A program made the translations under genes and the position numbers. 64,000 bases of DNA, from positions 611,032 through 675,031 of the forward strand of contig NZ_QSNT01000001.1 of the NCBI RefSeq assembly GCF_009498525.1, in the 5' to 3' direction. Each line of letters starts with the position of its first letter. The first letter of the stretch is position 1. This document shows, in pieces, positions 1 to 7,997 of this stretch. The notes below the pieces were generated by a model that was not told where the DNA came from, searched no databases, and saw only the letters and a list, made by a program, of their open reading frames with translations. This DNA is from Rhizobium sp. ICMP 5592. Lineage in GTDB: Bacteria > Pseudomonadota > Alphaproteobacteria > Rhizobiales > Rhizobiaceae.

Positions 1-1852
1 CATTGAGGGAGATAACCGGTTTCTCGCGCTGCGCCTTCAGTGCGGTAATGTCTTCTACAAAGCGTCGGAAATCCGGATCGTTCTGAACCCGGGCATCGTG
101 GCGGCTTTGCAGTTGCGGCAGCAATGCCTTTATACTGCCGTCGGCCTTATAGTTGGCTGGCTTGACCTCAGTCCACGGCAGAGCATTGTCATAGCTCGCC
201 TCGCCAAAGGTCTTAGGGTCCGAAACGCCCGGCAGGCTGATGTCAGGCGTCACGCCGCGCAGCTGTGTCGTGCCGCCATTGACACGGAAAAACTGGGCAA
301 CCGTCAATTTCAGCTCGCCGAATTTCGGCTTGCTGTTGCGGGCCACTTGGTCAAGATTGACCACAGTCTGCACGGTGCCCTTGCCAAAGCTGGGTTCGCC
401 GACAATCACCCCTCGACCATAATCCTGTATCGCCGCGGCAAAAATCTCGGAGGCCGACGCCGAGCCGCGATTGATCAATACGCCAACCGGGCCAGTCCAG
501 GCAGGAACGGGAAGATCGTCGCTTTCTACCTCGACCTTGCCGTCCGCGTCGCGCTGTTGAACCACCGGGCCTTTGCCAACGAACAGGCCGGTCAAATCGA
601 TCGCTTCGGACAGCGAGCCGCCGCCATTGTTGCGCAAGTCGACCAGAACGCCGTCGACCTTGTCTTGCTTCAGTTCGGTGAGAAGCTTGGCGACATCGCG
701 GCTTGCGCTTCTGTAATCCTTGTCGCCTTTTCGCCGCGCTTCGAAGTCCTCATAAAATGCCGGCAGGGTAATCACGCCGATTTTGCGCATGGCGTCGCCA
801 TCCTTGACCGACAGGATGGTCTTCTGGGCAGCCTGTTTGTCGAGGCTAATCTTATCGCGCACCAGGCTGATGAGGCGATGTTTGGCATCCGGTCCGGCAT
901 CCGCCGGCAGGATGTCCAGGCGCACGACAGACCCCTTGGCGCCGCGGATCATTTGTACGATTTCGTCAAGGCGCGTACCAACCACTTCCTTGATAGGGCC
1001 GTTTTCGCCCTGGCCGACACCGGTAATGCGGTCGCCGACCGTAAGCTTGCCGGACAATTGCGCCGGGCCGCCGGGCACGAGTTCACGGATCGTCGTGTAG
1101 TCGTCTCTTTCCTGCAATACCGCGCCGATACCAACCAGCGAAAGCTTCATGGAAATATCGAATTCAGCCGAAGCGGTCGCACCGAAATAATCGGTATGCG
1201 GGTCAACCGACGTTGTGTAGGCATCCATGAATGACTGGAAGACATCTTCGCTCTTGTACTTGTAGGCGCGCTCGAGGGAGTTTTCGTAACGTTTGTCGAG
1301 CGTATCGCGAATAGCAGCGTCAGTCTTGCCCGCCAGCTTCAAGCGCAGCCAGTCACTCTTGACGCGTTTGCGCCACAGATCATTGCTCTCTGCTTCGGAT
1401 TTCGGCCAAGGCTCCTTGTCGCGGATCAGGGGATAGTCTTCCTGCACACTAAAGTCGAACTTCTGGCTGAGCAGGTTGCGCGCGTAGCTCATGCGATCGA
1501 CGACGCGCTGCTCATAAACGTTGAAAATGGAAAATGGGATATTCAAGTCTTCCTGATTGATGGCGTCATCGATCTTGGTGCTGCTGGCCATGAACGTGTC
1601 GATATCCGTCTGCAGGAAGATGACCCGGTCCGGATCCAGAGACTTGATAAACCGGTTCATGATCTTGACCGACAAGGCATCATCAAGCGGAACGGGCTTG
1701 TAATGGAAGCGCGTCAGAAATTGCGCGCTCAGATGAGCGGCCTGCCCCTGTTGCGGCAGCGGCGTCAAAACTGGCGGTGAGCCGGCTTCCAGAGCATATG
1801 CCGACGGTGCAATTGCCAGGAACATGCAGAGGAAACCATATCGTATACGCAT
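1..1852 (-). CDS. prc: Tail-specific protease Prc (S41 family), 3' end outside the window
   Basis: Periplasmic C-terminal-processing serine protease that degrades proteins by their C-terminal tail. About 617 residues are visible, and the C-terminus lies before base 1. An N-terminal signal peptide (MRIRYGFLCMFLAIAPSAYA) is followed by the Prc N-terminal domain, a PDZ domain at roughly 235-320 and the protease core. The core motif SASASEIFAAAIQDYGRG places the nucleophile at Ser466, with Asp477 and Lys491 (SFGKGT) spaced exactly as S430/D441/K455 of E. coli Prc. The last visible part (RHDARVQNDPDFRRF) matches the C-terminal DUF3340 region. The reading frame is intact from the ATG at 1852 to the edge. 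This is the long Prc type rather than the shorter CtpA type I would expect in rhizobia. The function call is secure; the phylogenetic comment is inference. Confidence 0.95.
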   Translation of the reverse strand, partial: MRIRYGFLCMFLAIAPSAYALEAGSPPVLTPLPQQGQAAHLSAQFLTRFHYKPVPLDDALSVKIMNRFIKSLDPDRVIFLQTDIDTFMASSTKIDDAINQEDLNIPFSIFNVYEQRVVDRMSYARNLLSQKFDFSVQEDYPLIRDKEPWPKSEAESNDLWRKRVKSDWLRLKLAGKTDAAIRDTLDKRYENSLERAYKYKSEDVFQSFMDAYTTSVDPHTDYFGATASAEFDISMKLSLVGIGAVLQERDDYTTIRELVPGGPAQLSGKLTVGDRITGVGQGENGPIKEVVGTRLDEIVQMIRGAKGSVVRLDILPADAGPDAKHRLISLVRDKISLDKQAAQKTILSVKDGDAMRKIGVITLPAFYEDFEARRKGDKDYRSASRDVAKLLTELKQDKVDGVLVDLRNNGGGSLSEAIDLTGLFVGKGPVVQQRDADGKVEVESDDLPVPAWTGPVGVLINRGSASASEIFAAAIQDYGRGVIVGEPSFGKGTVQTVVNLDQVARNSKPKFGELKLTVAQFFRVNGGTTQLRGVTPDISLPGVSDPKTFGEASYDNALPWTEVKPANYKADGSIKALLPQLQSRHDARVQNDPDFRRFVEDITALKAQREKPVISLN

Positions 1853-2052
1853 TAAGCCTTAATCCGATTCTCAACGTTGACTGTCTAATGTGTGATCTTG
1901 GTGGAACAATTATGGTTTTTTGGCAACCAGACGATGCGTTCCGTCCGGAAAGATTTCCAGAATGCTTCCGTGCGACATTGGTTTGAGGGCCAAATTGGCA
2001 ACAGCCCTCGCAAATGGTCTCCACAGGCCGCTGCCAATCTAGTGTGGCATCT

Positions 2053-2691
2053 TCAGTGTGTGATCGCCATGACAAGCCAGTCGTCATCGTGAAGCGGGGC
2101 CAGCATCGCGCGCGCATCGTCGAGTGCCTTGCGTTCGTTGAGCAGGCTCCATGCTGTCTTGTCTGATGCCTTGGGAGGTTCGAGGGCTAGTCTGTCGAGT
2201 TTCACGGTCAATTTTTGCACCATGCCCTGAGGGGTCCAACCGCCCGTGTGGCGGAACCCGCCCGGTTCCAACCGGTAGGCAGAGCCGGCATAACCATGCA
2301 GCAATGTTTCAATCGGCTGTCCATGGATGAGAGAGTCGATCTCTTCGGGCGACCAGCCAAGCGCCGGGAGATGTGTTGCCAGCCGATGATGGTTCGTATC
2401 GTTGCTGGCGCTCAGTGTAGGCAGGGGGACGAAGCTCTCGGCAAGCACCACCAGGGCGGCAAGTCCGGGACTGATGAATTCCGGTTGCAGCCAGGACCGC
2501 GCGGCGCCCTCCGGGCTGAGATAAAACGCTGCATGAATGTCTTCGCGCCCAGCCAGCGCCGCATACCGGGCAACGGCCATGGCCGACAGCTTTTCCCGGT
2601 CACCGGTTTCCCATACCGCCAACAGGTCCGAAATCTCCCGCTTCAAGGCTGATGTGACGGCACAGCGAAAAGCGTGATGAAGCACTGCCAT
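2053..2691 (-). CDS. Hypothetical protein, 212 aa
   Basis: I do not recognise this protein. It is a soluble, mostly helical-looking protein of about 212 residues without a signal peptide or membrane segment. I chose the ATG at 2691 over the GTG at 2745 because GGGAGA lies 7 bases upstream of the ATG, while nothing resembling a ribosome binding site precedes the GTG. The C-terminus ends in an acidic-hydrophobic stretch (LHDDDWLVMAITH). It lies about 200 bases upstream of prc on the same strand, so co-transcription with prc is possible. That the ORF is coding is supported by its length, start signal and lack of a better overlapping frame. Function is unknown. Confidence 0.6.
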   Translation of the reverse strand: MAVLHHAFRCAVTSALKREISDLLAVWETGDREKLSAMAVARYAALAGREDIHAAFYLSPEGAARSWLQPEFISPGLAALVVLAESFVPLPTLSASNDTNHHRLATHLPALGWSPEEIDSLIHGQPIETLLHGYAGSAYRLEPGGFRHTGGWTPQGMVQKLTVKLDRLALEPPKASDKTAWSLLNERKALDDARAMLAPLHDDDWLVMAITH

Positions 2692-2781
2692 GTCGAATTC
2701 TCCCGTGAAAAGCCGCCGGACCAGGGGGCCGGCGGTGAAAGTCACTATCTCTGAAAATATTAGAGTTTTCTTAGGTCAAGT

Positions 2782-3360
2782 CTATTGGGCGCGGCAATTG
2801 TTCTGGTTGCCATTGATGACGGTAACACCGGAGCCGACCGTGGTGGCGAGGCTTTGGAAAGCTGCGGCTGCGACTCTGCTTGCCTCCCCATTGGTCGTTA
2901 TCGGACCTTGGATCTGTGTCTTTGCAATACTCCAGTGATTGGGGGGATCATTGTCGAAGGTGACATTCCAGTGGAACGCCCTTGGATTGTAGCCACCAAC
3001 CCCATTGATTGGGATATTGATGTTCCCAATCGGAATCTGGGTATTGAGCGCCGGACCAATCAGATTGCCTAGATCCACTTTGACGAAGCACTGCGCGGCC
3101 GGCCGGTCGGCGCGGGCTGCAGCGTCGTCGGCATAGTGGAAGAACGACAGAGTCGGGAGATGTGGAGGATCCGGTGGGACAGGAGCCGGGCCTGCACTGA
3201 CGCCGAAGCTTGCCAAAGTCCAATCGACAATTCCCGTTCCGGCATTGGCGTTAACGCCACGATAGATGGAATAGGCGTGCGCCGAGCTTGTCGCGCCGAG
3301 GGCAACGATGCCGGTAAGCGTCGCAGCAAGGATGCGGCTGCGTAGTTTGGTAATTTGCAT
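2782..3360 (-). CDS. Secreted hypothetical protein, 192 aa
   Basis: Unrecognised exported protein. The ATG at 3360 has GGAGA 6 bases upstream. The upstream in-frame extension to 3525 reads like non-coding sequence and is rejected. Residues 1-29 form a clear signal peptide (MQITKLRSRILAATLTGIVA..., cleavage after SAHA). The mature protein starts YSIYRGVNANAG, has a proline-rich segment (PAPVPPDPPHLP) near residue 62, and contains Asn/Gly/Ile-rich strands such as NTQIPIGNINIPINGVGG. It has only two cysteines, one central and one near the C-terminus (NQNNCRAQ), which could form a disulfide. It lies in the same orientation downstream of another unrecognised protein (3719-4387) and an XRE regulator, with a hairpin between the first two. 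No function can be assigned. Confidence 0.7.
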   Translation of the reverse strand: MQITKLRSRILAATLTGIVALGATSSAHAYSIYRGVNANAGTGIVDWTLASFGVSAGPAPVPPDPPHLPTLSFFHYADDAAARADRPAAQCFVKVDLGNLIGPALNTQIPIGNINIPINGVGGYNPRAFHWNVTFDNDPPNHWSIAKTQIQGPITTNGEASRVAAAAFQSLATTVGSGVTVINGNQNNCRAQ

Positions 3361-3718
3361 AACGATTCTCCGTTTCACGATAGGGGGATGATCGTTCCCC
3401 GCGGCATGCGGGAAGCGCTGCCTGGCGACGCATGTCGCCGGGCCTGCTATGGCGGTGAGCGAGTTCGCGCCGTCCGCCGTGTCTGTGAGTGTTCGGGGAG
3501 GCGCGCTGAGGTCGCCTCCGGGCATTCAAGCGAAAGGCGCGTTGGCGCCCCGCACCATGGTCTTACGCAGGATGCTTTCCGGCGTCGGGATCAGGCGCTG
3601 CTCGAGTGGATGAGGGGCTAGGCTGTCCGCCGCCCTGTTGGGGGGCGGCGGACATCATGTGGCTTATGCGGGTGAGGGGGTGTTGGGGCGGCGCTTCACC
3701 GGCAGGGCCACATGAGGC
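3361..3718. other. Intergenic region between two unrecognised genes
   Basis: This 358-base gap holds the ribosome binding site of the secreted protein next to 3360 and a strong GC hairpin at 3625-3653. A possible plus-strand frame across 3355-3621 has arginine-rich, low-complexity translation and no start signal, so I do not call it. Nothing else was seen. Confidence 0.5.
3625..3653 (-). terminator. GC-rich hairpin, probable terminator
   Basis: An 11-bp perfect inverted repeat (GTCCGCCGCCC / GGGCGGCGGAC) encloses a 7-base loop. It lies 66 bases downstream of the stop of the 3719-4387 gene on the minus strand. No U-run follows, so Rho-independent termination is plausible but not certain. Confidence 0.5.
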
Positions 3719-4387
3719 TTATCCGAGTTCAACGCTCCACTTGCCGGTCGAATCGAGTTCGACGTCGCAGACGGTGTAGCCGCCGGTGAAGTCGCAGCCA
3801 GCGGCAGACCTGCTCGACTGTGTGAAGTTCATGACGTTGCCAGGCGTATACCAACCGGTCTGGACGTAATATTTGAGGATCGGCTGGCAATCGGTGTGGC
3901 TGTTCGGATTTGCCTGTACGAAGTTGGAAAGCACGATGCCACCATTGACGGCGACGGCTGAGCCGACGTTGTAGTAGGGCGGCGAGCCGGCGATGGGTGT
4001 GTTGATGCGGAAGGCGCCCGCCTGCACGTCTTCCTCGTATTTCGCTCTGGAAAGACCAAGCGGAGTGACCGTCGCGTCCGTCGAGTTGTTCGGCGAGCTG
4101 CCTGACGACCTCGGAGTAAGATCGACGGCGCGGCTGGCGGATGCATAGCCGGAGGCGGATCCGACTTGTGGCAGCGTGTGGGCCTGCTGGATGCCGGCAT
4201 AATATTGCAGATTGACCTCGAAGGTCAGGATTGCGCCGGTATCATCATGGTTGCCGAGGGACAGCGAATAGAGGCTGTTCGAATAGACCGGCCCGCCGCC
4301 GGTGTAGATGGCCGGCTCCTGGAAGAAATAGAAATTCTGCGTCTGTTTCTGGTAGTTCTTCACGTTGATGGTCAGCAATGTAGACAT
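3719..4387 (-). CDS. Hypothetical protein, 222 aa
   Basis: I cannot name this family. The ATG at 4387 is preceded by AAAGGA with a 9-base gap; the TTG three codons earlier is a weaker choice. There is no signal peptide: the protein begins MSTLLTINVKNYQKQTQNF and looks like a beta-rich globular domain with many Asn, Ser, Gly and Tyr residues (GGGPVYSNSLYSLSLGNHD). Three cysteines sit in the C-terminal third (DCQPIL, AAGCDF, YTVCDVEL). It lies between the XRE regulator upstream and a secreted protein downstream on the same strand. Composition and the conserved-looking N-terminus make it a real gene; function unknown. Confidence 0.65.
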   Translation of the reverse strand: MSTLLTINVKNYQKQTQNFYFFQEPAIYTGGGPVYSNSLYSLSLGNHDDTGAILTFEVNLQYYAGIQQAHTLPQVGSASGYASASRAVDLTPRSSGSSPNNSTDATVTPLGLSRAKYEEDVQAGAFRINTPIAGSPPYYNVGSAVAVNGGIVLSNFVQANPNSHTDCQPILKYYVQTGWYTPGNVMNFTQSSRSAAGCDFTGGYTVCDVELDSTGKWSVELG

Positions 4388-4569
4388 GGTCAACAATCCT
4401 TTTGCGTTGAGAGTGAAGCAAGGGTTCCGGTCGCGGCGAAAGCTGTGCTGGTCTGGCTTTTCTGTGCCGGCGCCGTGACCAAAACCCTGATTAGAAAGAT
4501 CTTTTGTATTGCCTTCTTAATCAACCTAAAGCTGTTGACTTGAGATTGATAAACGCGTCGAAATTACGC

Positions 4570-4920
4570 TCAGCGTAATGACTGTTCCGGAGGGATAGCT
4601 TCGAGCAGGTCGAGGAGGCGGGATCGGATCGTCGCGGGCCGGCTGCGCAGCGCCAGTACCCATTGCAGTTCGGTGGCGGAGATCGTGCTATCCTGGTGCC
4701 AATCCATGGTACCGCGCCCGAGCAAGAGCCAGTCGAGCGAGACGTCAAGCACGCGGGCCAGTGCGGAGACGCTTTCCAAAGAGGTATGACCGCCATTCTG
4801 CCAGCGTGAGACGGCAGCGACTGACACATTGAGCTCGGCGGCGAGGGCATGCACTTTCCGGATCTTGCGTTGAGAGATCGCCTGTCGAATACGTCTGCCG
4901 CGAGCGGGATCGTGAGCCAT
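4570..4920 (-). CDS. XRE-family helix-turn-helix regulator, 116 aa
   Basis: Small DNA-binding regulator. Residues about 8-70 form a Cro/C1-type HTH domain (IRKVHALAAELNVSVAAVSR, then LARVLDVSLDWLLLGRG), followed by a helical tail of about 40 residues with no recognised enzymatic domain. The ATG at 4920 has AGGAAG 7 bases upstream; the in-frame extension to 5145 lacks a start signal and is rejected. A nearly perfect 14-bp inverted repeat lies 10 bases upstream of the start, which suggests self-regulation. The two genes downstream on the same strand (3719-4387 and 2782-3360) are its likely targets. The stop codon sits inside a small palindrome (4563-4579). Confidence in the HTH call is high; the targets are inferred. 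Confidence 0.85.
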   Translation of the reverse strand: MAHDPARGRRIRQAISQRKIRKVHALAAELNVSVAAVSRWQNGGHTSLESVSALARVLDVSLDWLLLGRGTMDWHQDSTISATELQWVLALRSRPATIRSRLLDLLEAIPPEQSLR

Positions 4921-5248
4921 ATAGATTCTTCCTATGGTTGGGTTTGCAACAACCCAGCCATAGGGAATTTTAGATATATCAAATATTAGATGATGCTTAT
5001 GGTTAGTGGAGGGAAAACGATCTGGCGCCAGGCCTTTCTCTGCCCGCCGTGACGACGTCAAACTGTTGATTTTTGATCCGTGCTGCAACACAAGAGGGGC
5101 CGGGCGAAGACGCGCCTTGAGGCGGTAGCGACTGCAGCCCCGCACTGTCTTTGCGATCGCGAATCGAAATGACCTTGTTTGAGTTCATGCGGCTTGATCG
5201 CGCGGCCAAGGTGAACCGGCCACGACTGGAAACGGGCCATGAAACCCG
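4921..5248. other. Intergenic region upstream of the XRE regulator
   Basis: This 328-base gap lies between the start of the XRE gene and the stop of the argP-like gene. It contains the inverted repeat at 4931-4964 and an AT-rich segment around 4965-4995 that could hold the XRE promoter. No convincing ORF was seen; frames reading through it have no start signals. Confidence 0.5.
4931..4964. promoter_or_regulatory. Inverted repeat, candidate operator of the XRE regulator
   Basis: Arms CCTATGGTTGGGTT (4931-4944) and AACCCAGCCATAGG (4951-4964) are complementary over 14 bp with one mismatch, around the 6-base centre TGCAAC. The repeat ends next to the ribosome binding site of the XRE gene, so it could act as a repressor site on DNA or as a hairpin in the mRNA leader. 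The sequence is direct evidence; the role is inferred. Confidence 0.55.
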
Positions 5249-6151
5249 TTAAAGACCCAGCAGATGATGCTTGGCGACAGTCGTGACTTCGCGCGTCAGG
5301 TCAAGCAGCTGGTCAGCGGCAAGGCGGTTCATCTGCCAATAGAGGGGGACGTCCAATGGCGTTTCCGGGATAAGCTCAACCAGCCGGCCGGACGCCAGGT
5401 GCTCACGCACGAGGGCGGTCGGGTTCATGCCCCATGCCATACCGGAAAGGCTGGCTTCGATAAATCCCTGCGTCGACGGCAGCCAATGAGCCGGAGGGCT
5501 TAAATCCTCTCCGAACACCTGACGCATCCACCGGCTCTGGAGCCTGTCTTTTTGATTGAAGGTTAGGGCGGGCGCATTGCCAATGGCCTGCGCCGTGACA
5601 CCCTGCGGGAAATGCCGGGCAATGAAATCCGGGCTTGCTGTTGCATGATAGCGCAGCGCACCGAGAGACATGCGCCGGCAGCCCGGAACCGGCTTTTCCA
5701 GACTGGTGACTGCAGCGACCACCTGGCCTCGCCGTAGCCATTCGGCGGTATGGTCCTCGTCATCGATCGCGATGTTCAGCAGATATGGCGAGCGGCTGGC
5801 GAAGTTCGACATGGCCGTCAGGAACCATGTTCCGAGACTGTCGGCATTGGTCGCAATGTGCAGCGTCACCCTCGGCTCGGATTCCGTCGGATCGAGGAGG
5901 GCGGGCAGATGATCGAACAGTTCGGTTTCGAGCATGCCGACATTTTCCATGTGCCGGCACAGCCATTCCCCCTTCTCGGTCGCGGTACAGGGATTGCCCC
6001 GTACGATCAGGACGATGCCGAGGCGCTCCTCGAGCTGTTTCACGCGCTGCGAAACGGCCGAGGGCGTGACGTTGAGAAGGCCTGCGGCTTTCTCGAAGCT
6101 GCCTGTTTGAACGACAGCCGAAACGGCGCGCAGGGCGGAATAGTCGAGCAT
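5249..6151 (-). CDS. argP: LysR-family regulator ArgP (IciA/LysG type)
   Basis: Transcription activator of basic amino-acid export, 300 residues, the usual length for LysR proteins. The N-terminal winged HTH (residues 1-60, SFEKAAGLLNVTPSAVSQRV) and the following effector-binding domain match the ArgP/LysG subfamily. In this family the activator senses lysine or arginine and drives the exporter gene next to it. Here it is divergent from a LysE-type exporter at 6251, 99 bases away, which is the classic arrangement. An inverted repeat (6161-6181) abuts its start and is a likely binding site. Start ATG at 6151. Confidence 0.9.
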   Translation of the reverse strand: MLDYSALRAVSAVVQTGSFEKAAGLLNVTPSAVSQRVKQLEERLGIVLIVRGNPCTATEKGEWLCRHMENVGMLETELFDHLPALLDPTESEPRVTLHIATNADSLGTWFLTAMSNFASRSPYLLNIAIDDEDHTAEWLRRGQVVAAVTSLEKPVPGCRRMSLGALRYHATASPDFIARHFPQGVTAQAIGNAPALTFNQKDRLQSRWMRQVFGEDLSPPAHWLPSTQGFIEASLSGMAWGMNPTALVREHLASGRLVELIPETPLDVPLYWQMNRLAADQLLDLTREVTTVAKHHLLGL

Positions 6152-6160
6152 GGATTAGTT

Positions 6161-6181
6161 TTGCTTAATTGGAATTAGCAA
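6161..6181. promoter_or_regulatory. Inverted repeat between argP and lysE
   Basis: TTGCTTAATT-GG-AATTAGCAA is an imperfect palindrome: one extra T in the left arm. It lies 10 bases upstream of the argP start and about 70 bases upstream of lysE, in the position expected for a LysR-type autoregulatory site. The function is inferred from position and symmetry. Confidence 0.45.
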
Positions 6182-6250
6182 CATTAATTATCCTAAATCC
6201 ACGAGATGCGATAGCGGACGGCTCATGATATCTAAGGAGCGTTTCAAAGC

Positions 6251-6859
6251 ATGAATTTTCCGGTTTTTGGGACAGGCCTGATGATGGGGCTCAGCCTCAT
6301 CGTCGCGATCGGTGCGCAGAACGCCTTCGTGCTCCGTCAGGGGCTGCGCAACGAGCACATATTCGCCGTCTGTTTCGCATGTGCAGTGTCGGATGCCATG
6401 CTGATCACGCTGGGCGTGAGCAGTTTCCGGCAGATCGCCGCCTTGCTGCCCTGGCTCGATCCGGTCATGCGCTATGGAGGAGCGGCGTTCCTGATCTGGT
6501 ACGGTGCGAAAAGCCTCTATTCCGCTTTTCGCTCGTCAGGCGCGCTGGGAGTTCAGGAGGCGGGTGCATCGAACTTTCGGGCGACCCTCCTCACCTGCCT
6601 TGCTCTCACCTGGCTCAATCCGCACGTCTACCTCGATACGGTCATGCTGCTCGGTACAATCTCGACCCGCTTTCCGGGGTATGAGGCCTCCTTCGCGGCG
6701 GGCGCTGTAACCGGTTCGTTTGTGTTCTTCTTCTCGCTCGGCTACGGCGCGACCTGGCTGCGGCCGATCTTTTCGAAGCCGGCATCCTGGCGGATTCTGG
6801 AGACGCTGATTACGCTGACAATGTGGATGATAGCCTTCAATCTGTTGAGGCAGATGTAA
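6251..6859 (+). CDS. LysE/ArgO-family amino acid exporter
   Basis: Inner-membrane exporter of basic amino acids (lysine and/or arginine), 202 residues, matching the LysE superfamily length. The N-terminus MGLSLIVAIGAQNAFVLRQG is the family signature, and five to six hydrophobic segments follow. The conserved LTWLNPHVYLDTVMLLG motif in the middle is typical of ArgO/LysE. AAGGAG lies 11 bases upstream of the ATG. Divergent from the ArgP-like regulator, which should induce it when basic amino acids or dipeptides accumulate. Whether arginine, lysine or both are exported cannot be read from the sequence. Confidence 0.92.
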   Translation: MNFPVFGTGLMMGLSLIVAIGAQNAFVLRQGLRNEHIFAVCFACAVSDAMLITLGVSSFRQIAALLPWLDPVMRYGGAAFLIWYGAKSLYSAFRSSGALGVQEAGASNFRATLLTCLALTWLNPHVYLDTVMLLGTISTRFPGYEASFAAGAVTGSFVFFFSLGYGATWLRPIFSKPASWRILETLITLTMWMIAFNLLRQM

Positions 6860-6937
6860 CCGAGCTCTGCACTGGGCATGTCGCAAGATGAGGTTTGCGC
6901 CAGCAGCCCATCATAAATCTTGCCTATAATTATCCGG

Positions 6938-7852
6938 CTAATTGTCCTCGCCAGCTGATGGGCAGAGGTTTTTGCGCGAGGCCAGGAAATCGATGAAGGT
7001 GCGGACCTTGGCGGACAAATATTTCCGGCTGGGATAAACGGCGTGGAGGGTCGCGCTGAATGTGACAGTATCGGGCAGGACCAATTCCAGCCGGCTTTCG
7101 GCAATGTCGGTTTGCGTCATCCATACAGGCAGAAAAACAAGGCCCATGCCCTCCAGCGCCGCCAGATGCAACATGTTCTCGTTTTCACTTTGCATGACGG
7201 GGCGGAAGTTCACCGTCTCCGGCCCCTTCGGCCCTTTGAACGTCAGGCTGCCGTTGGCGTTTATGCCGCTATAGAGCAGCAGCGAGTGGCCATTGAGATC
7301 GGCCAGTTCGAGCGGGCGGCCAGTGCGGGACAGATAGGCGGGAGCCCCCACAAGATGAAAGCCGACCTCCATCAACGGGCGTGCGATAAGGCTGGGGTCT
7401 AACCGCTCGGGTGTCGTCGCCCGCAAAGCGAGATCGAAGCCTTCGTCCACGAGATTGACGATCCGGCCGCTGAGGTCGATGTCGAAGCGCACATCGGGAT
7501 AGCGCTGATGATAGTCGGCCATCACCCGTGCGATGAGCGTATTTGCGATCCAGACGGGAGCGCTGAGTTTCAGGGTTCCGCGTGGCGTGACCGTGACGTT
7601 GCTGACGGCCGCTTCCACCTCGTCCAGCCCGTCGAGCATCTGTCTGGTCTGATTGAAATAGAGCATGCCGGTTTCGGTCATGCTGACGTGACGGCTGGTT
7701 CGGTTCAGCAACCGGGTTCCGAGGCGGCTTTCCAAGTGCATCACATGCTTGCTCGCCATCGCCGGCGAAAGACCAAGACGATCCGCGGCAGCCGTGAAGC
7801 TCTTAAGCTCCGCCACCGTACAGAAGACCCGCAGGCTCGTTAACGTATCCAT
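6938..7852 (-). CDS. LysR-family transcriptional regulator
   Basis: LysR-type regulator of 304 residues with an N-terminal winged HTH (SFTAAADRLGLSPAMASKHV, residues about 18-37) and a C-terminal ligand-binding domain. The sequence belongs to the large group that controls divergent oxidoreductase genes. I chose the ATG at 7852; a TTG three bases earlier is possible, and neither has a good ribosome binding site. The dioxygenase-DoxX-azoreductase run starts divergently at 7998. A perfect 7-bp palindrome with a 5-base spacer lies between them (7881-7899). The ligand is unknown. Confidence 0.9.
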   Translation of the reverse strand: MDTLTSLRVFCTVAELKSFTAAADRLGLSPAMASKHVMHLESRLGTRLLNRTSRHVSMTETGMLYFNQTRQMLDGLDEVEAAVSNVTVTPRGTLKLSAPVWIANTLIARVMADYHQRYPDVRFDIDLSGRIVNLVDEGFDLALRATTPERLDPSLIARPLMEVGFHLVGAPAYLSRTGRPLELADLNGHSLLLYSGINANGSLTFKGPKGPETVNFRPVMQSENENMLHLAALEGMGLVFLPVWMTQTDIAESRLELVLPDTVTFSATLHAVYPSRKYLSAKVRTFIDFLASRKNLCPSAGEDN

Positions 7853-7880
7853 CAATCATCAACATAGAGGAAATGTTCTT

Positions 7881-7899
7881 TCAATGTAAGGCACATTGA
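7881..7899. promoter_or_regulatory. Palindrome in the LysR/dioxygenase divergent promoter
   Basis: TCAATGT-AAGGC-ACATTGA has 7-bp perfect arms. It lies 29 bases from the LysR start and 99 bases from the dioxygenase start, and fits the T-N11-A layout (T at 7881, A at 7893) of LysR boxes. Likely binding site of the adjacent regulator; inferred. Confidence 0.5.
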
Positions 7900-7997
7900 T
7901 CAACCTGTGTGAAAAGCTCACTCTCAGTGCCGAACAGGAAAAAACCTTCCCGTCGGCTTCGCACCCGCATCGCCGGCATGCTTTGCAAGGATAGACC

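Noticed and set aside
98..1234. 378-codon plus-strand open frame opposite prc
   Set aside because: It is antisense to the intact prc frame, has no ribosome binding site and translates to low-quality sequence; a shadow.
4563..4579. Small palindrome across the XRE stop codon
   Set aside because: ATTACGCT-C-AGCGTAAT is symmetric but short and lies at the end of the gene; not enough to call an operator or terminator.
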